This document shows positions 56,634 through 64,000 of a DNA stretch of 64,000 bases, one piece after another (the stretch's first letter is position 1; every line of letters begins with the position of its first letter). Both the position numbers and the translations under genes were made by a program. The notes below the pieces were generated by a model. The model made no database searches, was not told the origin of the DNA, and worked only from the letters and a program-made list of their open reading frames with translations. Origin of the DNA: Gammaproteobacteria bacterium (lineage in GTDB: Bacteria; Pseudomonadota; Gammaproteobacteria; Pseudomonadales; Porticoccaceae); the NCBI GenBank assembly GCA_016708925.1, contig JADJET010000022.1, forward strand, positions 186,001 through 250,000, in the 5' to 3' direction.

Positions 56634-57419
56634 ATGAACCTGGATTTTCTCTACTGGGCCGCCGCCGGCGGTCTGGGTCTGGCCGTGCTCGCCGGCCCGC
56701 TCGGCAGCCTGATGGTGTGGCAGCGCCTGGCCTATTTCGGCGATACGCTCGCGCACGGCGCGCTGCTCGGGGTGGCGCTCGGCCTGTGGCTGCGGATCGG
56801 CGGTGGCACCGCGGTGCTGGTGACCTGCCTGGGGCTTGCGATCCTGCTGCTGATTCTGGAGCGCTCGCGCATCCTGGCCGCCGATACGCTGCTCGGCATC
56901 CTGTCGCACTCGGCACTGGCGCTGGGTCTGGTGGCGCTCGCGCTGATTCCGGGGGCGCGCGTCAATATGGAAGCCCTGCTGTTTGGCGATCTGCTCACCA
57001 TCACGCCAAGGGAAGTTGCCGCGATCTGGGCGCTGACTGCGGTTGCCCTCGCAGTGCTGGGCCGGCTGTGGACCGCGCTGATCTCGATCACCGTGCAGGA
57101 GGATCTGGCGCGCGTGGAAGGCGTCCGGGTCGGCGCGATCAAGGCGGTCTACAAGCTGCTGCTGGCCGCCGTGGTCGCCACCGGGATGAAAGCCGTGGGC
57201 GTACTGCTGATCACCGCGCTGCTGATCATCCCGGCCGCATCGGCGCGGCGCCTGGCGCGCACGCCGGAGGGCATGGCCGCGGTCGCGAGCGCGCTGGCGG
57301 CGCTCGCGGTGCTGTCCGGGCTCGCGGCGTCCTGGTGGCTGGATACTCCGGTGGGACCCTCCATCGTGGTGGTCGCCGCCGGGTTGTTCGCGCTGTCGCT
57401 GGCGGTGCGTCCGGCCTGA
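56634..57419 (+). CDS. znuB: Zinc ABC transporter permease
   Basis: 261 residues from the ATG at 56634. An ABC-3 family membrane protein with about eight segments; FGDTLAHGALLGVALGLWL early, the cytoplasmic EDLARVEGVRVGAIKAVYK coupling loop near 155-173 and the ITALLIIPAASARRLARTP region near 200 are family hallmarks. It forms the inner membrane channel with ZnuC and receives zinc from ZnuA. znuC and znuB are separated by 32 bases. Confidence 0.93.
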   Translation: MNLDFLYWAAAGGLGLAVLAGPLGSLMVWQRLAYFGDTLAHGALLGVALGLWLRIGGGTAVLVTCLGLAILLLILERSRILAADTLLGILSHSALALGLVALALIPGARVNMEALLFGDLLTITPREVAAIWALTAVALAVLGRLWTALISITVQEDLARVEGVRVGAIKAVYKLLLAAVVATGMKAVGVLLITALLIIPAASARRLARTPEGMAAVASALAALAVLSGLAASWWLDTPVGPSIVVVAAGLFALSLAVRPA

Positions 57420-57476
57420 TCGGGAAGTACAGGCTACGCGGGAGTTAGCCGCGGCAGGCCAGCGTGGGGGGCCGGG

Positions 57477-57569
57477 TCATGAGCCCAACTGCGCCAGCTC
57501 GCGCTGCAACAGCCCGGGATCCCCGGCATTGAGTTCGATCAGGCGGCGCAGACGGGTGATGCTGTCCAT
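57477..57569 (-). CDS. Possible 30-residue ORF downstream of sco
   Basis: An ATG at 57569 gives MDSITRLRRLIELNAGDPGL, LQRELAQLGS. The frame is the same as that of sco and is free of stops right from the sco stop at 57600, so a readthrough extension of sco or a small independent peptide is possible. The composition is regular (leucine/arginine helix), but no family is recognised. Confidence 0.3.
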   Translation of the reverse strand: MDSITRLRRLIELNAGDPGLLQRELAQLGS

Positions 57570-57599
57570 GTCGATGCGCTGACACTGTACGCCGTCACA

Positions 57600-58253
57600 T
57601 CAATAGGTCGCGCGCAGCGAGCGCAAGACCACCCGCAAGGCGCCGTGCTCAAAAGGCGGCACCAGCAGGGCATGGAGCTCGCCGCGCGGGTTGATCAGCA
57701 CCAGATTGCCACTGTGTTGGACCTGATAATCGGTGCCGCCGGCAACCGGCGGCGCGAAGCCCGTTTGCCATTCCAGCGCGACCTTGAGCAGTCGCGCCGG
57801 CTCCCCGGTGACACCGGCGAAATCGGGATGGAACCGCGTCACATAGGTGGACAGGACCGGCGGGGTGTCGCGCTCTGGATCCACGCTGACGAAGATCACC
57901 TGCAAATCTTTTTGCTCGCCGGGCTTCAGCTCCGCGTACATCTTGGCCAGCGTCGCCATGGTCGCCGGACAAATGTCGCCGCAGTGGGTGAAGCCAAAGA
58001 ACGCCAGCGTCCAGTGTCCTTTCAGTTCCGCCTCGGTGAAAGGTCGGCCGGCCTGATCGATCAGGCTCAACCCAGCGACCGGGCGCGGTGGGTCGATCAG
58101 GTAGGCGCGCTCATTGCGCAATTCGTAGGCATTGAGAATCCGCGGTTGCGACAGCCGGTAGGTCAGCCCGCCCATCACGAGCAGCACAACTGCCAGCAAC
58201 AGCGCGACGGTGAGCCGGATGTTGCGCCGCGTGACGGGATCCAGATCGCTCAT
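57600..58253 (-). CDS. SCO1/SenC family copper chaperone
   Basis: 217 residues. One N-terminal membrane segment (about 14-32, LTVALLLAVVLLVMGGL) anchors a thioredoxin fold with FFGFTHCGDICPATMATL; the C-G-D-I-C pair and a late histidine (HSGNLVLINPRG) bind copper. It delivers copper to the CuA centre of cytochrome oxidase subunit II. The start overlaps the ctaB stop. The right-hand cox block runs on this strand as sco last. Confidence 0.92.
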   Translation of the reverse strand: MSDLDPVTRRNIRLTVALLLAVVLLVMGGLTYRLSQPRILNAYELRNERAYLIDPPRPVAGLSLIDQAGRPFTEAELKGHWTLAFFGFTHCGDICPATMATLAKMYAELKPGEQKDLQVIFVSVDPERDTPPVLSTYVTRFHPDFAGVTGEPARLLKVALEWQTGFAPPVAGGTDYQVQHSGNLVLINPRGELHALLVPPFEHGALRVVLRSLRATY

Positions 58254-59173
58254 GTGTGCCTCGCGCCAATCAGAGCGGGCTCCACCAGATAGTGGTCCGC
58301 CAGCATGATGGCGAACAGGGCCAGCAAATACACAATGGAGTATTTGAAGGTGGTCATGCCCAGGGTCGGGTCGGTGCCCGCATAGAGTCGCAGCGCCCAG
58401 TACAGAAAGCCGCCACCCAGAACCAGGGCACCGAGCAGATACAGCCAGCCACTCATCCCGGTCAGGTAAGGCAGCACCGTTACCAGGATCATGAGGATGG
58501 TATAGAGCACGATATGGAGTTTGGTGTAGCGCTCGCCGTGGGTAACCGGCAGCATCGGGACATTCGCGCGCGCGTATTCGTCCTTGCGGTGCAGCGCCAG
58601 GGCCCAGAAATGCGGTGGCGTCCACGCAAAGATGATGAGCACCAGCAGCAACCCATGGCCGTGGATCTCGCCGGTGACGGCAGTCCAGCCCAGCAGCGGC
58701 GGCGCGGCGCCGGCGAGACCGCCGATCACGATATTCTGGGGCGTCGCCCGTTTCAGGTAGAGGGTGTAGACGACCGCGTAACCCAGCAGCGAGGCCAGCG
58801 TGAGCCAGGCGGTAAGCGCGTTGATCCAGGTCAGCAGGATCGCCATACCGGCGATACCGAGCACGGTCGCGAACAGCACCACCTGAGCGGGCTCGATACG
58901 CCCCTGGGCCACCGGGCGATTCAGGGTGCGCGCCATCTTGAGATCGATATGACGGTCCACCAGATGATTGACGGCGGCCGCCGCCGCTGCGCACAGGGCA
59001 ATCCCCAGATTACCGAGCACGAGGATGCGCACGGGGACCATTCCGGGGACTGCCAGGAACATGCCGATCACACTGGTGACGATCATCACCAACACGACGT
59101 TGGGTTTGCACAGCTCCAGATAATCGCGCCAGGTGGCCGGGATGTCGGTCAGCGGCTCAGTGGTCATGGGCAT
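58250..59173 (-). CDS. ctaB: Protoheme IX farnesyltransferase
   Basis: 307 residues. A UbiA-type polytopic protein with nine segments. NHLVDRHIDLKMARTLNRP (the first aspartate-rich motif) and YTLYLKRATPQNIVIGGLAG follow one another, and the D-x-x-D-like second motif is in the loop near HRKDEYARANVPML. It turns heme B into heme O. It overlaps ctaA at its start (59173 with 59157) and sco at its end. Confidence 0.95.
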   Translation of the reverse strand: MPMTTEPLTDIPATWRDYLELCKPNVVLVMIVTSVIGMFLAVPGMVPVRILVLGNLGIALCAAAAAAVNHLVDRHIDLKMARTLNRPVAQGRIEPAQVVLFATVLGIAGMAILLTWINALTAWLTLASLLGYAVVYTLYLKRATPQNIVIGGLAGAAPPLLGWTAVTGEIHGHGLLLVLIIFAWTPPHFWALALHRKDEYARANVPMLPVTHGERYTKLHIVLYTILMILVTVLPYLTGMSGWLYLLGALVLGGGFLYWALRLYAGTDPTLGMTTFKYSIVYLLALFAIMLADHYLVEPALIGARHT

Positions 59174-60200
59174 CGCGCAGGGTCCAGATCTTGGTCGCCA
59201 AGGTTACCAGTGTCAGCAGCAAAAATGCGGCGCCGAGGTTATGGGCCACCGCGACCGGCAGCGGCAGCGCGAAGTGCACATTGGCGATGCCGAGCGACAC
59301 CTGCGCCGTCAACGCCAGAGCGATGACGCCCGCCAAACGTCGGGCACCGATCCAGGGGATTGCCAGCAACGCGACGCAGAGCCCCAGCATCACCCCGGTG
59401 GTCACTAGGGCGCCAATGCGGTGACCGATGTGAATGGCGGTGCGCGCTTCGCTCTCCAGCAGACCACCCAGATAATTCGGCCCGATTCCTTGCGTGATGT
59501 CGAAGCCCTGCGCGAAATTCATCGGCGGCCACCACTGGCCGTGGCAGGTGGGGAAGTCGCCGCAGGCGAGCGCCGCATAGTTGGAAGTGACCCAGCCGCC
59601 GAGGGCGATCTGACAAAACACCGTGACCATGCCCAGGACGACCCAGGGTTTAAGCGCTGCGAGTCGGCGCGCAACGGCATGATGGACGCGCCAGGGGCTC
59701 TCGCGCAGGCGCAGGGCCAGCAACCAGAGCAGCGCCAGCACGCTCATGCCGCCCAGCAGGTGCAGTGTCACCACTTGCGGCCACAGCTTCAGCGTGACCG
59801 TCCACATGCCAAACAGCGCCTGCCATATCACCAGAACCAGCAACAGCAACGGCAGGAGAAACGGGTAGTCACGATCTTTGCGGCGCCGCCACGCCAGCAG
59901 CGCGAGGGCCGCGATGCAGAGCCCCAGACCACCGGCAAAATAACGATGCACCATCTCCGGCCAGGTTTTGTCCGTAGCTACAGGAGCGTCCGGAAAGCGG
60001 GCGTCGGCGCGCGCAATCTCATGGTCGGCACGCGGCCACAACAGATGGCCGTAGCAGCCCGGCCAGTCGGGACAGCCCAACCCGGCGTCGGACAGCCGCG
60101 TAAATGCGCCCAAACCCACGACCACCACGGCGAGGCAGACTGCAATCAGGGCCAGGCGCGCGCCGGGCTTGCCGGGTCGCGCGATAGTGGATGGCACCAT
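59157..60200 (-). CDS. ctaA: Heme A synthase (COX15/CtaA type)
   Basis: 347 residues, eight membrane segments. GLGAFTRLSDAGLGCPDWPG, MVHRYFAGGLGLCIAALALL and FPTCHGQWWPPMNFAQGFD are family signatures with the heme-ligand histidines; HIGHRIGALVTTGVMLGL carries another. It oxidises heme O to heme A. Immediately followed by ctaB on the same strand, with overlap. Confidence 0.95.
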   Translation of the reverse strand: MVPSTIARPGKPGARLALIAVCLAVVVVGLGAFTRLSDAGLGCPDWPGCYGHLLWPRADHEIARADARFPDAPVATDKTWPEMVHRYFAGGLGLCIAALALLAWRRRKDRDYPFLLPLLLLVLVIWQALFGMWTVTLKLWPQVVTLHLLGGMSVLALLWLLALRLRESPWRVHHAVARRLAALKPWVVLGMVTVFCQIALGGWVTSNYAALACGDFPTCHGQWWPPMNFAQGFDITQGIGPNYLGGLLESEARTAIHIGHRIGALVTTGVMLGLCVALLAIPWIGARRLAGVIALALTAQVSLGIANVHFALPLPVAVAHNLGAAFLLLTLVTLATKIWTLRDAHDH

Positions 60201-60202
60201 GG

Positions 60203-60838
60203 TCAGTTTTCCGGTGAGTATTTGAGCAGGTGACGCAGATCCGCGAGCATGTCCGCACCGCTATGTTCGGGGGTGAAATAAAGCATCGTCATGCCCGCAC
60301 GATCAACCACGAACACCGGACTGGCCGCCGGCCCCCAACCCGCAGCCACAGCGGCCGGCCAGCGCGCGAACGCATCAGCGTCCCCCTGCACCAGAGTCAG
60401 GTGCGGATGCTCATGATGCAACCACGCCAGCGTCTCCTGATCCAGAGGTTCGCCCAGCACCAGCAAGACCCGCTCCACACGATGTGCATTCTTTTCAAGT
60501 CGCACATGGACCTGGCGGGTGAGGTACAGCGCGGCGCGACAGGCTTCGTTGCAGGGCGACGTGACCGGAATCAGCAGCCGCCATTTCGGCGTCATGGCCG
60601 CCCAATCCAGCGGCGCGCCTGCCGGCGTGTTCATTTCGAGTGTGGCAACCGGAACCATCGGACGCAATAGCACACCGTGATTGCTGGTGCCGAGCACCGC
60701 GAGCAGGCGCGCCTGACTGCCGGCATCGCGCGGCAACGCGATGTAGCCGCCGGCGAGCACGGCTAGCACGATGCCGAGGATAAGCCAGGGCTGCCATTGC
60801 CGTTGGCGGGATCGCTCATTCACGCTCTGTTGCTCCAC
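60203..60838 (-). CDS. Membrane-anchored Sco-like thioredoxin-fold protein
   Basis: 211 residues. A single N-terminal segment (about 18-35) is followed by a thioredoxin-like domain with SPCNEACRAALYLTRQVHV, where C-N-E-A-C has the Sco spacing of CxxxC, and ASPVFVVDRAGMTMLYFTP near the end. The usual Sco histidine is not obvious. Genes like this occur regularly between surf1 and ctaA in gammaproteobacterial cox clusters, with role unknown. It starts within surf1. Confidence 0.75.
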   Translation of the reverse strand: MEQQSVNERSRQRQWQPWLILGIVLAVLAGGYIALPRDAGSQARLLAVLGTSNHGVLLRPMVPVATLEMNTPAGAPLDWAAMTPKWRLLIPVTSPCNEACRAALYLTRQVHVRLEKNAHRVERVLLVLGEPLDQETLAWLHHEHPHLTLVQGDADAFARWPAAVAAGWGPAASPVFVVDRAGMTMLYFTPEHSGADMLADLRHLLKYSPEN

Positions 60839-61571
60839 GTCGCAATAACTCGGAGATGTTGCTGTTGCTGACGAAAGTAAGTATCGCCAGGGCGGCCGCC
60901 AGCGCGAACCACTGCACCGCGTAGCCCAGATGTTGTTGGGGAGTGAGGTTCACCATGGCCCAGCCGGTGTCCAGGCCGGGACTGCTTTCGAGCCGCACCA
61001 CATCGGGGAACAGCGCATGACCCAGGCGCCGCTCCAGTTGTGCCCGATCGATCTGCTGGACGACCTGCGGCCAGCCGGCGGACTCCTCGCGTCCCAGCAC
61101 CAGGGGCTTCCCCGGCACCCGGTACAAATAGCCGACCCAGCGAACTTGCGCCGGAGCGGACGGAATATCCGGCAACTGCGCGCGGCTCGCGCCAGCGGCG
61201 AGCCAGCCCCGATTGACCAACACCCAACCACCGCTGTCGAGCGCCACCGGGGTCAGCACTTCGAAGCCGGGGCGACTGCCCCGCATCCGGTTGTCGAGGA
61301 GAAACTGGTGTCGGGTATCGGGAACACCCTCCAACAGGACCCGGACATACAGGTGGTCGGATCCTGGCGCCAGGGCCGCCATGGGGAGCGGACTGGCCTG
61401 CCGGCGGCTCTCATAGAGTGCGATAAGTTCGCGCTTCTCATCCGCCCGCTGCAACTGCCAGAAGCCGAGCCCCAGCGTAACCGGCAGCAACGGCAGACAG
61501 AACAACAGCAGCTTGCCGTTCAGGCGCCACTGAAAACGTGGTCTCCGGGGACGCTGGGGGTCGGAGGGCAT
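60816..61571 (-). CDS. SURF1 family cytochrome oxidase assembly protein
   Basis: 251 residues. Two membrane segments, near 22-40 (LLLFCLPLLPVTLGLGFWQL) and 220-240, flank a periplasmic domain with LDNRMRGSRPGFEVLTPVAL, VLVNRGWLAAG and HLGYAVQWFALA near the end. SURF1 helps insert heme A into subunit I. It follows the divergent DUF2909 gene and leads into the Sco-like gene. Confidence 0.92.
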   Translation of the reverse strand: MPSDPQRPRRPRFQWRLNGKLLLFCLPLLPVTLGLGFWQLQRADEKRELIALYESRRQASPLPMAALAPGSDHLYVRVLLEGVPDTRHQFLLDNRMRGSRPGFEVLTPVALDSGGWVLVNRGWLAAGASRAQLPDIPSAPAQVRWVGYLYRVPGKPLVLGREESAGWPQVVQQIDRAQLERRLGHALFPDVVRLESSPGLDTGWAMVNLTPQQHLGYAVQWFALAAALAILTFVSNSNISELLRRGATERE

Positions 61572-61615
61572 ATGTGGTTAAATCCAGGCCTCGCCTGTGA
61601 GAAGGGAAATGGGCC

Positions 61616-61873
61616 ATGTGGCTGAAAGTACTGATCGTCGCTCTGTTTATCGGCCTGTTGATCAGCCTCACCACCGGCTTGGTGTTTCTGTTCAAGGATG
61701 TCGGCAATAGCCGCCGCCGTACACTGTACGCCCTGGGCGTCAGGGTGACCCTCGCTTCGGCGCTGCTGGTCGCCATTGGTTGGGGCTTTTGGTCGGGGCG
61801 ACTCAACAGCACCGCACCTTGGGACCGGCAGTTACACCCCCAACAGGTGGCGCCAGCCCCTGCCAAGCCCTGA
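61616..61873 (+). CDS. DUF2909 family twin-transmembrane protein
   Basis: 85 residues with two membrane segments (about 2-25 and 43-62) and a central RRRTLYALGVRVTLA. This small protein is a constant member of gammaproteobacterial cox clusters. It is read against its neighbours, divergent from surf1 by 44 bases and converging with coxC. Confidence 0.88.
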   Translation: MWLKVLIVALFIGLLISLTTGLVFLFKDVGNSRRRTLYALGVRVTLASALLVAIGWGFWSGRLNSTAPWDRQLHPQQVAPAPAKP

Positions 61874-62004
61874 ATTCCCGGCTTCACGCGGCGATCACCA
61901 CCGCCTTTTTGCTCACAACATCATCGCACCGATTCAGGCGCCGCCATGCAGAGACAACAACGGCCAGGAATCCTGGCCGTTGTCGCTTCGTGCGCGGATG
62001 TCTT

Positions 62005-62907
62005 TCAGCCGAGCACGTACACGAAGATGAACAGACCCAGCCAGACTACATCGACAAAATGCCAGTACCAGGATGACGCTTCGAAACCAAACTGATCGTC
62101 GGGCTTGAAATGTCCCTTGAGGCCTCGCAACAACTGAATCGCCAGCATGAACACGCCAAGACAAACGTGAAAACCGTGAAACCCCGTCAGCATGAAGAAA
62201 GTTGTGCCGTAGATACCGGACTTCAGCGTCAGCCCCATTTCCGCGTAGGCTTCGTGATACTCCATGTATTGAAGCACGACGAACGCAAGTCCGAGCGCCA
62301 CCGTAATGGCGAGGAAGAAATTGAAGCGGCCACGACTGCCGTGCTTGATCGCATGATGGGCGATATGCACCGTCCAGCTCGACGTCAACAGCAATAGGGT
62401 ACCCCACAGCGGCAGCCACCCGGTAATCTTGCTCCAGCCCGGAAAGCCCATATTTTCGTGCGGACCCACAAACTTGGTACCGCCAGCAACCTGATCCGGA
62501 GTCTGCATCAGCGGCCATTCGGCGCTGAAACCCTGCCACAACAGGGCATTGGTCATGGCCTTGTCGCCCTCGCCGCCCAACCAGGGCACCGCGAGCACCC
62601 GCACATAGAACAGCGCGCCGAAAAATGCGGCAAAGAACATCACTTCAGAGAAAATGAACCAGCCCATCGCCATGGTGAATGACCGTTTCACTTGCGCGTT
62701 GGTCAGGCCTCGCATATTTTCCTGAATAACGGTACTGAACCAGTTGAACAGCACGCACGCGAGCACAAACAGCCCCACCAGCAGAAACAGCGGAGTTTTC
62801 CCCTGCACTGCAAGCCCGGCGCCGAGTGCCATGGCGCCCAGGGACGCCGCCGTCAGTACAGGCATCCAGCTGTTTTCGGGAATGTAGTAATTACTCTCGG
62901 ATGCCAT
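62005..62907 (-). CDS. coxC: Cytochrome c oxidase subunit III
   Basis: 300 residues with seven segments. MGWFIFSEVMFFAAFFGALF (TM3 with the conserved glutamate), WTVHIAHHAIKHGSRG and TGFHGFHVCLGVFMLAIQLL, and a final SSWYWHFVDVVWLGLFIFVY, are all hallmarks. It supports subunit I and its proton channel. It lies between ctaG and the DUF2909 gene on the minus strand. Confidence 0.96.
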   Translation of the reverse strand: MASESNYYIPENSWMPVLTAASLGAMALGAGLAVQGKTPLFLLVGLFVLACVLFNWFSTVIQENMRGLTNAQVKRSFTMAMGWFIFSEVMFFAAFFGALFYVRVLAVPWLGGEGDKAMTNALLWQGFSAEWPLMQTPDQVAGGTKFVGPHENMGFPGWSKITGWLPLWGTLLLLTSSWTVHIAHHAIKHGSRGRFNFFLAITVALGLAFVVLQYMEYHEAYAEMGLTLKSGIYGTTFFMLTGFHGFHVCLGVFMLAIQLLRGLKGHFKPDDQFGFEASSWYWHFVDVVWLGLFIFVYVLG

Positions 62908-62949
62908 GTGTTTCTCCTTGAGAAGGCGGCGCCCTTGGCGACCGGTTGA

Positions 62950-63504
62950 TCAGTTGCGCGCCGTCACGGCAGCAGATTGCCGGTCCGTGACATCGAACAG
63001 GGTATAGGACAAGGTTACGGTATTGACGCTGGGCGGCAACGCGGGGTCGATAAAGAAGACCACCGGCATATTGGCTTCAGCGCCAGCTTTTAATGGTTGC
63101 TGGTCAAAACAGAAACATTGGGTTTTTTGCAGATACTGTGCCGCATTAGCCGGCGTCACGCTGGGAATAGCCTGCGCCACCATGTCGCGTTCGGTACCGT
63201 TGCGGGCATAGAATTCGACCTTGTGCGACTCACCCGGATGCACCCGTACCGCATCGGTCAGCGGTCGGAATTCCCACGGCATGGCACTGTTGTTGGTAGT
63301 GACGAACTGTACTTTCACCACTCGCTCCTGATCGACTTCAGGCTGCTCAGCCGCATAACGTCCACCGGTCTTGCCGCCGAGGCCGGTGATTTCGCAGAAC
63401 ACGTCGTATAACGGCGGCATGACGAACATCGCAAACCCGAACATGGTGACGCCGGCCAGGAGCGACCAGAGCACCGTCTTTCTGACCGGATTCTTCGCCA
63501 CCAT
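62950..63504 (-). CDS. ctaG: Cytochrome c oxidase assembly protein CtaG/Cox11
   Basis: 184 residues. One N-terminal segment (about 11-30), then a beta-sandwich: VRVHPGESHKVEFYARNGTE, and QCFCFDQQPLKAGAEANMPV with the CxC copper site, then FFIDPALP. It delivers copper to the CuB site of subunit I. It lies downstream of coxA on the same strand. Confidence 0.95.
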   Translation of the reverse strand: MVAKNPVRKTVLWSLLAGVTMFGFAMFVMPPLYDVFCEITGLGGKTGGRYAAEQPEVDQERVVKVQFVTTNNSAMPWEFRPLTDAVRVHPGESHKVEFYARNGTERDMVAQAIPSVTPANAAQYLQKTQCFCFDQQPLKAGAEANMPVVFFIDPALPPSVNTVTLSYTLFDVTDRQSAAVTARN

Positions 63505-63513
63505 AACCTACGC

Positions 63514-64000
63514 TTACTTGATCGCGGGCGGGGTTGAGAACGTGTGGTGGGGCGCGGGCGTCGGCACCGTCCATTCCAAGCCTTCCGCGCCTTCCCACAC
63601 TTTCGGATCGCTGATCTTGCGGCCCGCCACGATGGTCGCGATCACGTTGTAAAGGAACAGCAATTGCGAGGCACCATAAGCGAAGGCGCCAATGCTGGAG
63701 ACCATGTTCCAGTCGGCAAACTGCAGCGAGTAATCCGCATAGCGCCGCGGCATGCCGGCCAGGCCGAGGAAATGCTGCGGGAAAAAGGTGACATTGAAGG
63801 CGACGAAAGACACCCAGAAATGGACTTTACCCATGGTCTCGTTGTACATCCGGCCAGTCCACTTCGGAATCCAGTAATAAACTGCCGCAGTGCTGGAGAA
63901 CAGCGCACCCGCCACCATTACATAGTGGAAGTGAGCCACCACAAAATAGCTGTCCTGGTACTGGATGTCGGCAGGAGCAATCGCCAGCATCAACCCGGTG
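63514..64000 (-). CDS. coxA: Cytochrome c oxidase subunit I, C-terminal fragment
   Basis: The gene enters from the right edge; 161 codons are visible. DIQYQDSYFVVAHFHYVMVA carries the two histidines that ligate heme a and a3 (HFH), followed by AVYYWIPKWTGRMYNET and the last segments, MVSSIGAFAYGASQLLFLYN. The end is in PTPAPHHTFSTPPAIK. This is the catalytic subunit with heme a, heme a3 and CuB. ctaG follows nine bases after its stop. Confidence 0.96.
   Translation of the reverse strand, partial: TGLMLAIAPADIQYQDSYFVVAHFHYVMVAGALFSSTAAVYYWIPKWTGRMYNETMGKVHFWVSFVAFNVTFFPQHFLGLAGMPRRYADYSLQFADWNMVSSIGAFAYGASQLLFLYNVIATIVAGRKISDPKVWEGAEGLEWTVPTPAPHHTFSTPPAIK

Overview
The window reads as an origin-proximal piece of a GC-rich gammaproteobacterial chromosome. 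Three blocks have the gene content and order familiar from Pseudomonas-type genomes near oriC: hemF-tsaC-dprA-LysM / def-fmt-rsmB at the left end, polA-thrB-znuA/zur-znuC-znuB near 49-57 kb, and the aa3 cytochrome oxidase assembly block (sco, ctaB, ctaA, sco-like, surf1, DUF2909, coxC, ctaG, coxA) at the right end. The exact genus cannot be fixed from the sequence alone.

Layout: 0-6.6 kb holds housekeeping genes. 6.6-12.7 kb is accessory DNA: a higA antitoxin, a brnTA module bounded by an 81-bp direct repeat, a DUF433/DUF5615 pair cut by an IS3 remnant, and a cluster of integron-like gene cassettes with recognisable attC sites but no integrase. 12.8-27.3 kb carries a fatty acyl ligase, a sulfotransferase, rhlE, fpr with a divergent LysR gene, an ATP-grasp/GNAT pair, a nitroreductase, a beta-CASP nuclease and two L,D-transpeptidases next to uppP. 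27.5-33.6 kb is gltBD. 33.9-35.5 kb is a second cassette cluster with two attC sites, followed by hicAB and parDE. 37.4-45 kb carries acyl-CoA metabolism, serC-serA, a tandem pair of candidate small RNAs and a CoA transferase. 45.3-48.6 kb is a single-chain MmeI-like restriction-modification enzyme with a toxin-antitoxin pair. 48.7-64 kb returns to core genes, with zur interrupted by a complete IS3-family element.

The strongest candidates for something undescribed are (1) two 150-nt tandem units on the minus strand at 42.4-42.8 kb, each ending in a rho-independent terminator and carrying a stem whose two halves change together between the copies, and (2) two separate clusters of attC-bounded cassettes lacking an integrase (CALIN-like), whose cargo is largely unrecognised.

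Sequence quality is uneven and affects reading. At least ten single-base frameshifts disrupt genes that should be intact (def, nitroreductase, gltB several times, gltD, serC, znuA and others), and a 350-bp block of almost pure G at 23.3-23.7 kb looks like a sequencing or assembly artefact. Each broken gene is reported with the position of the break so that true decay can be told apart from error.
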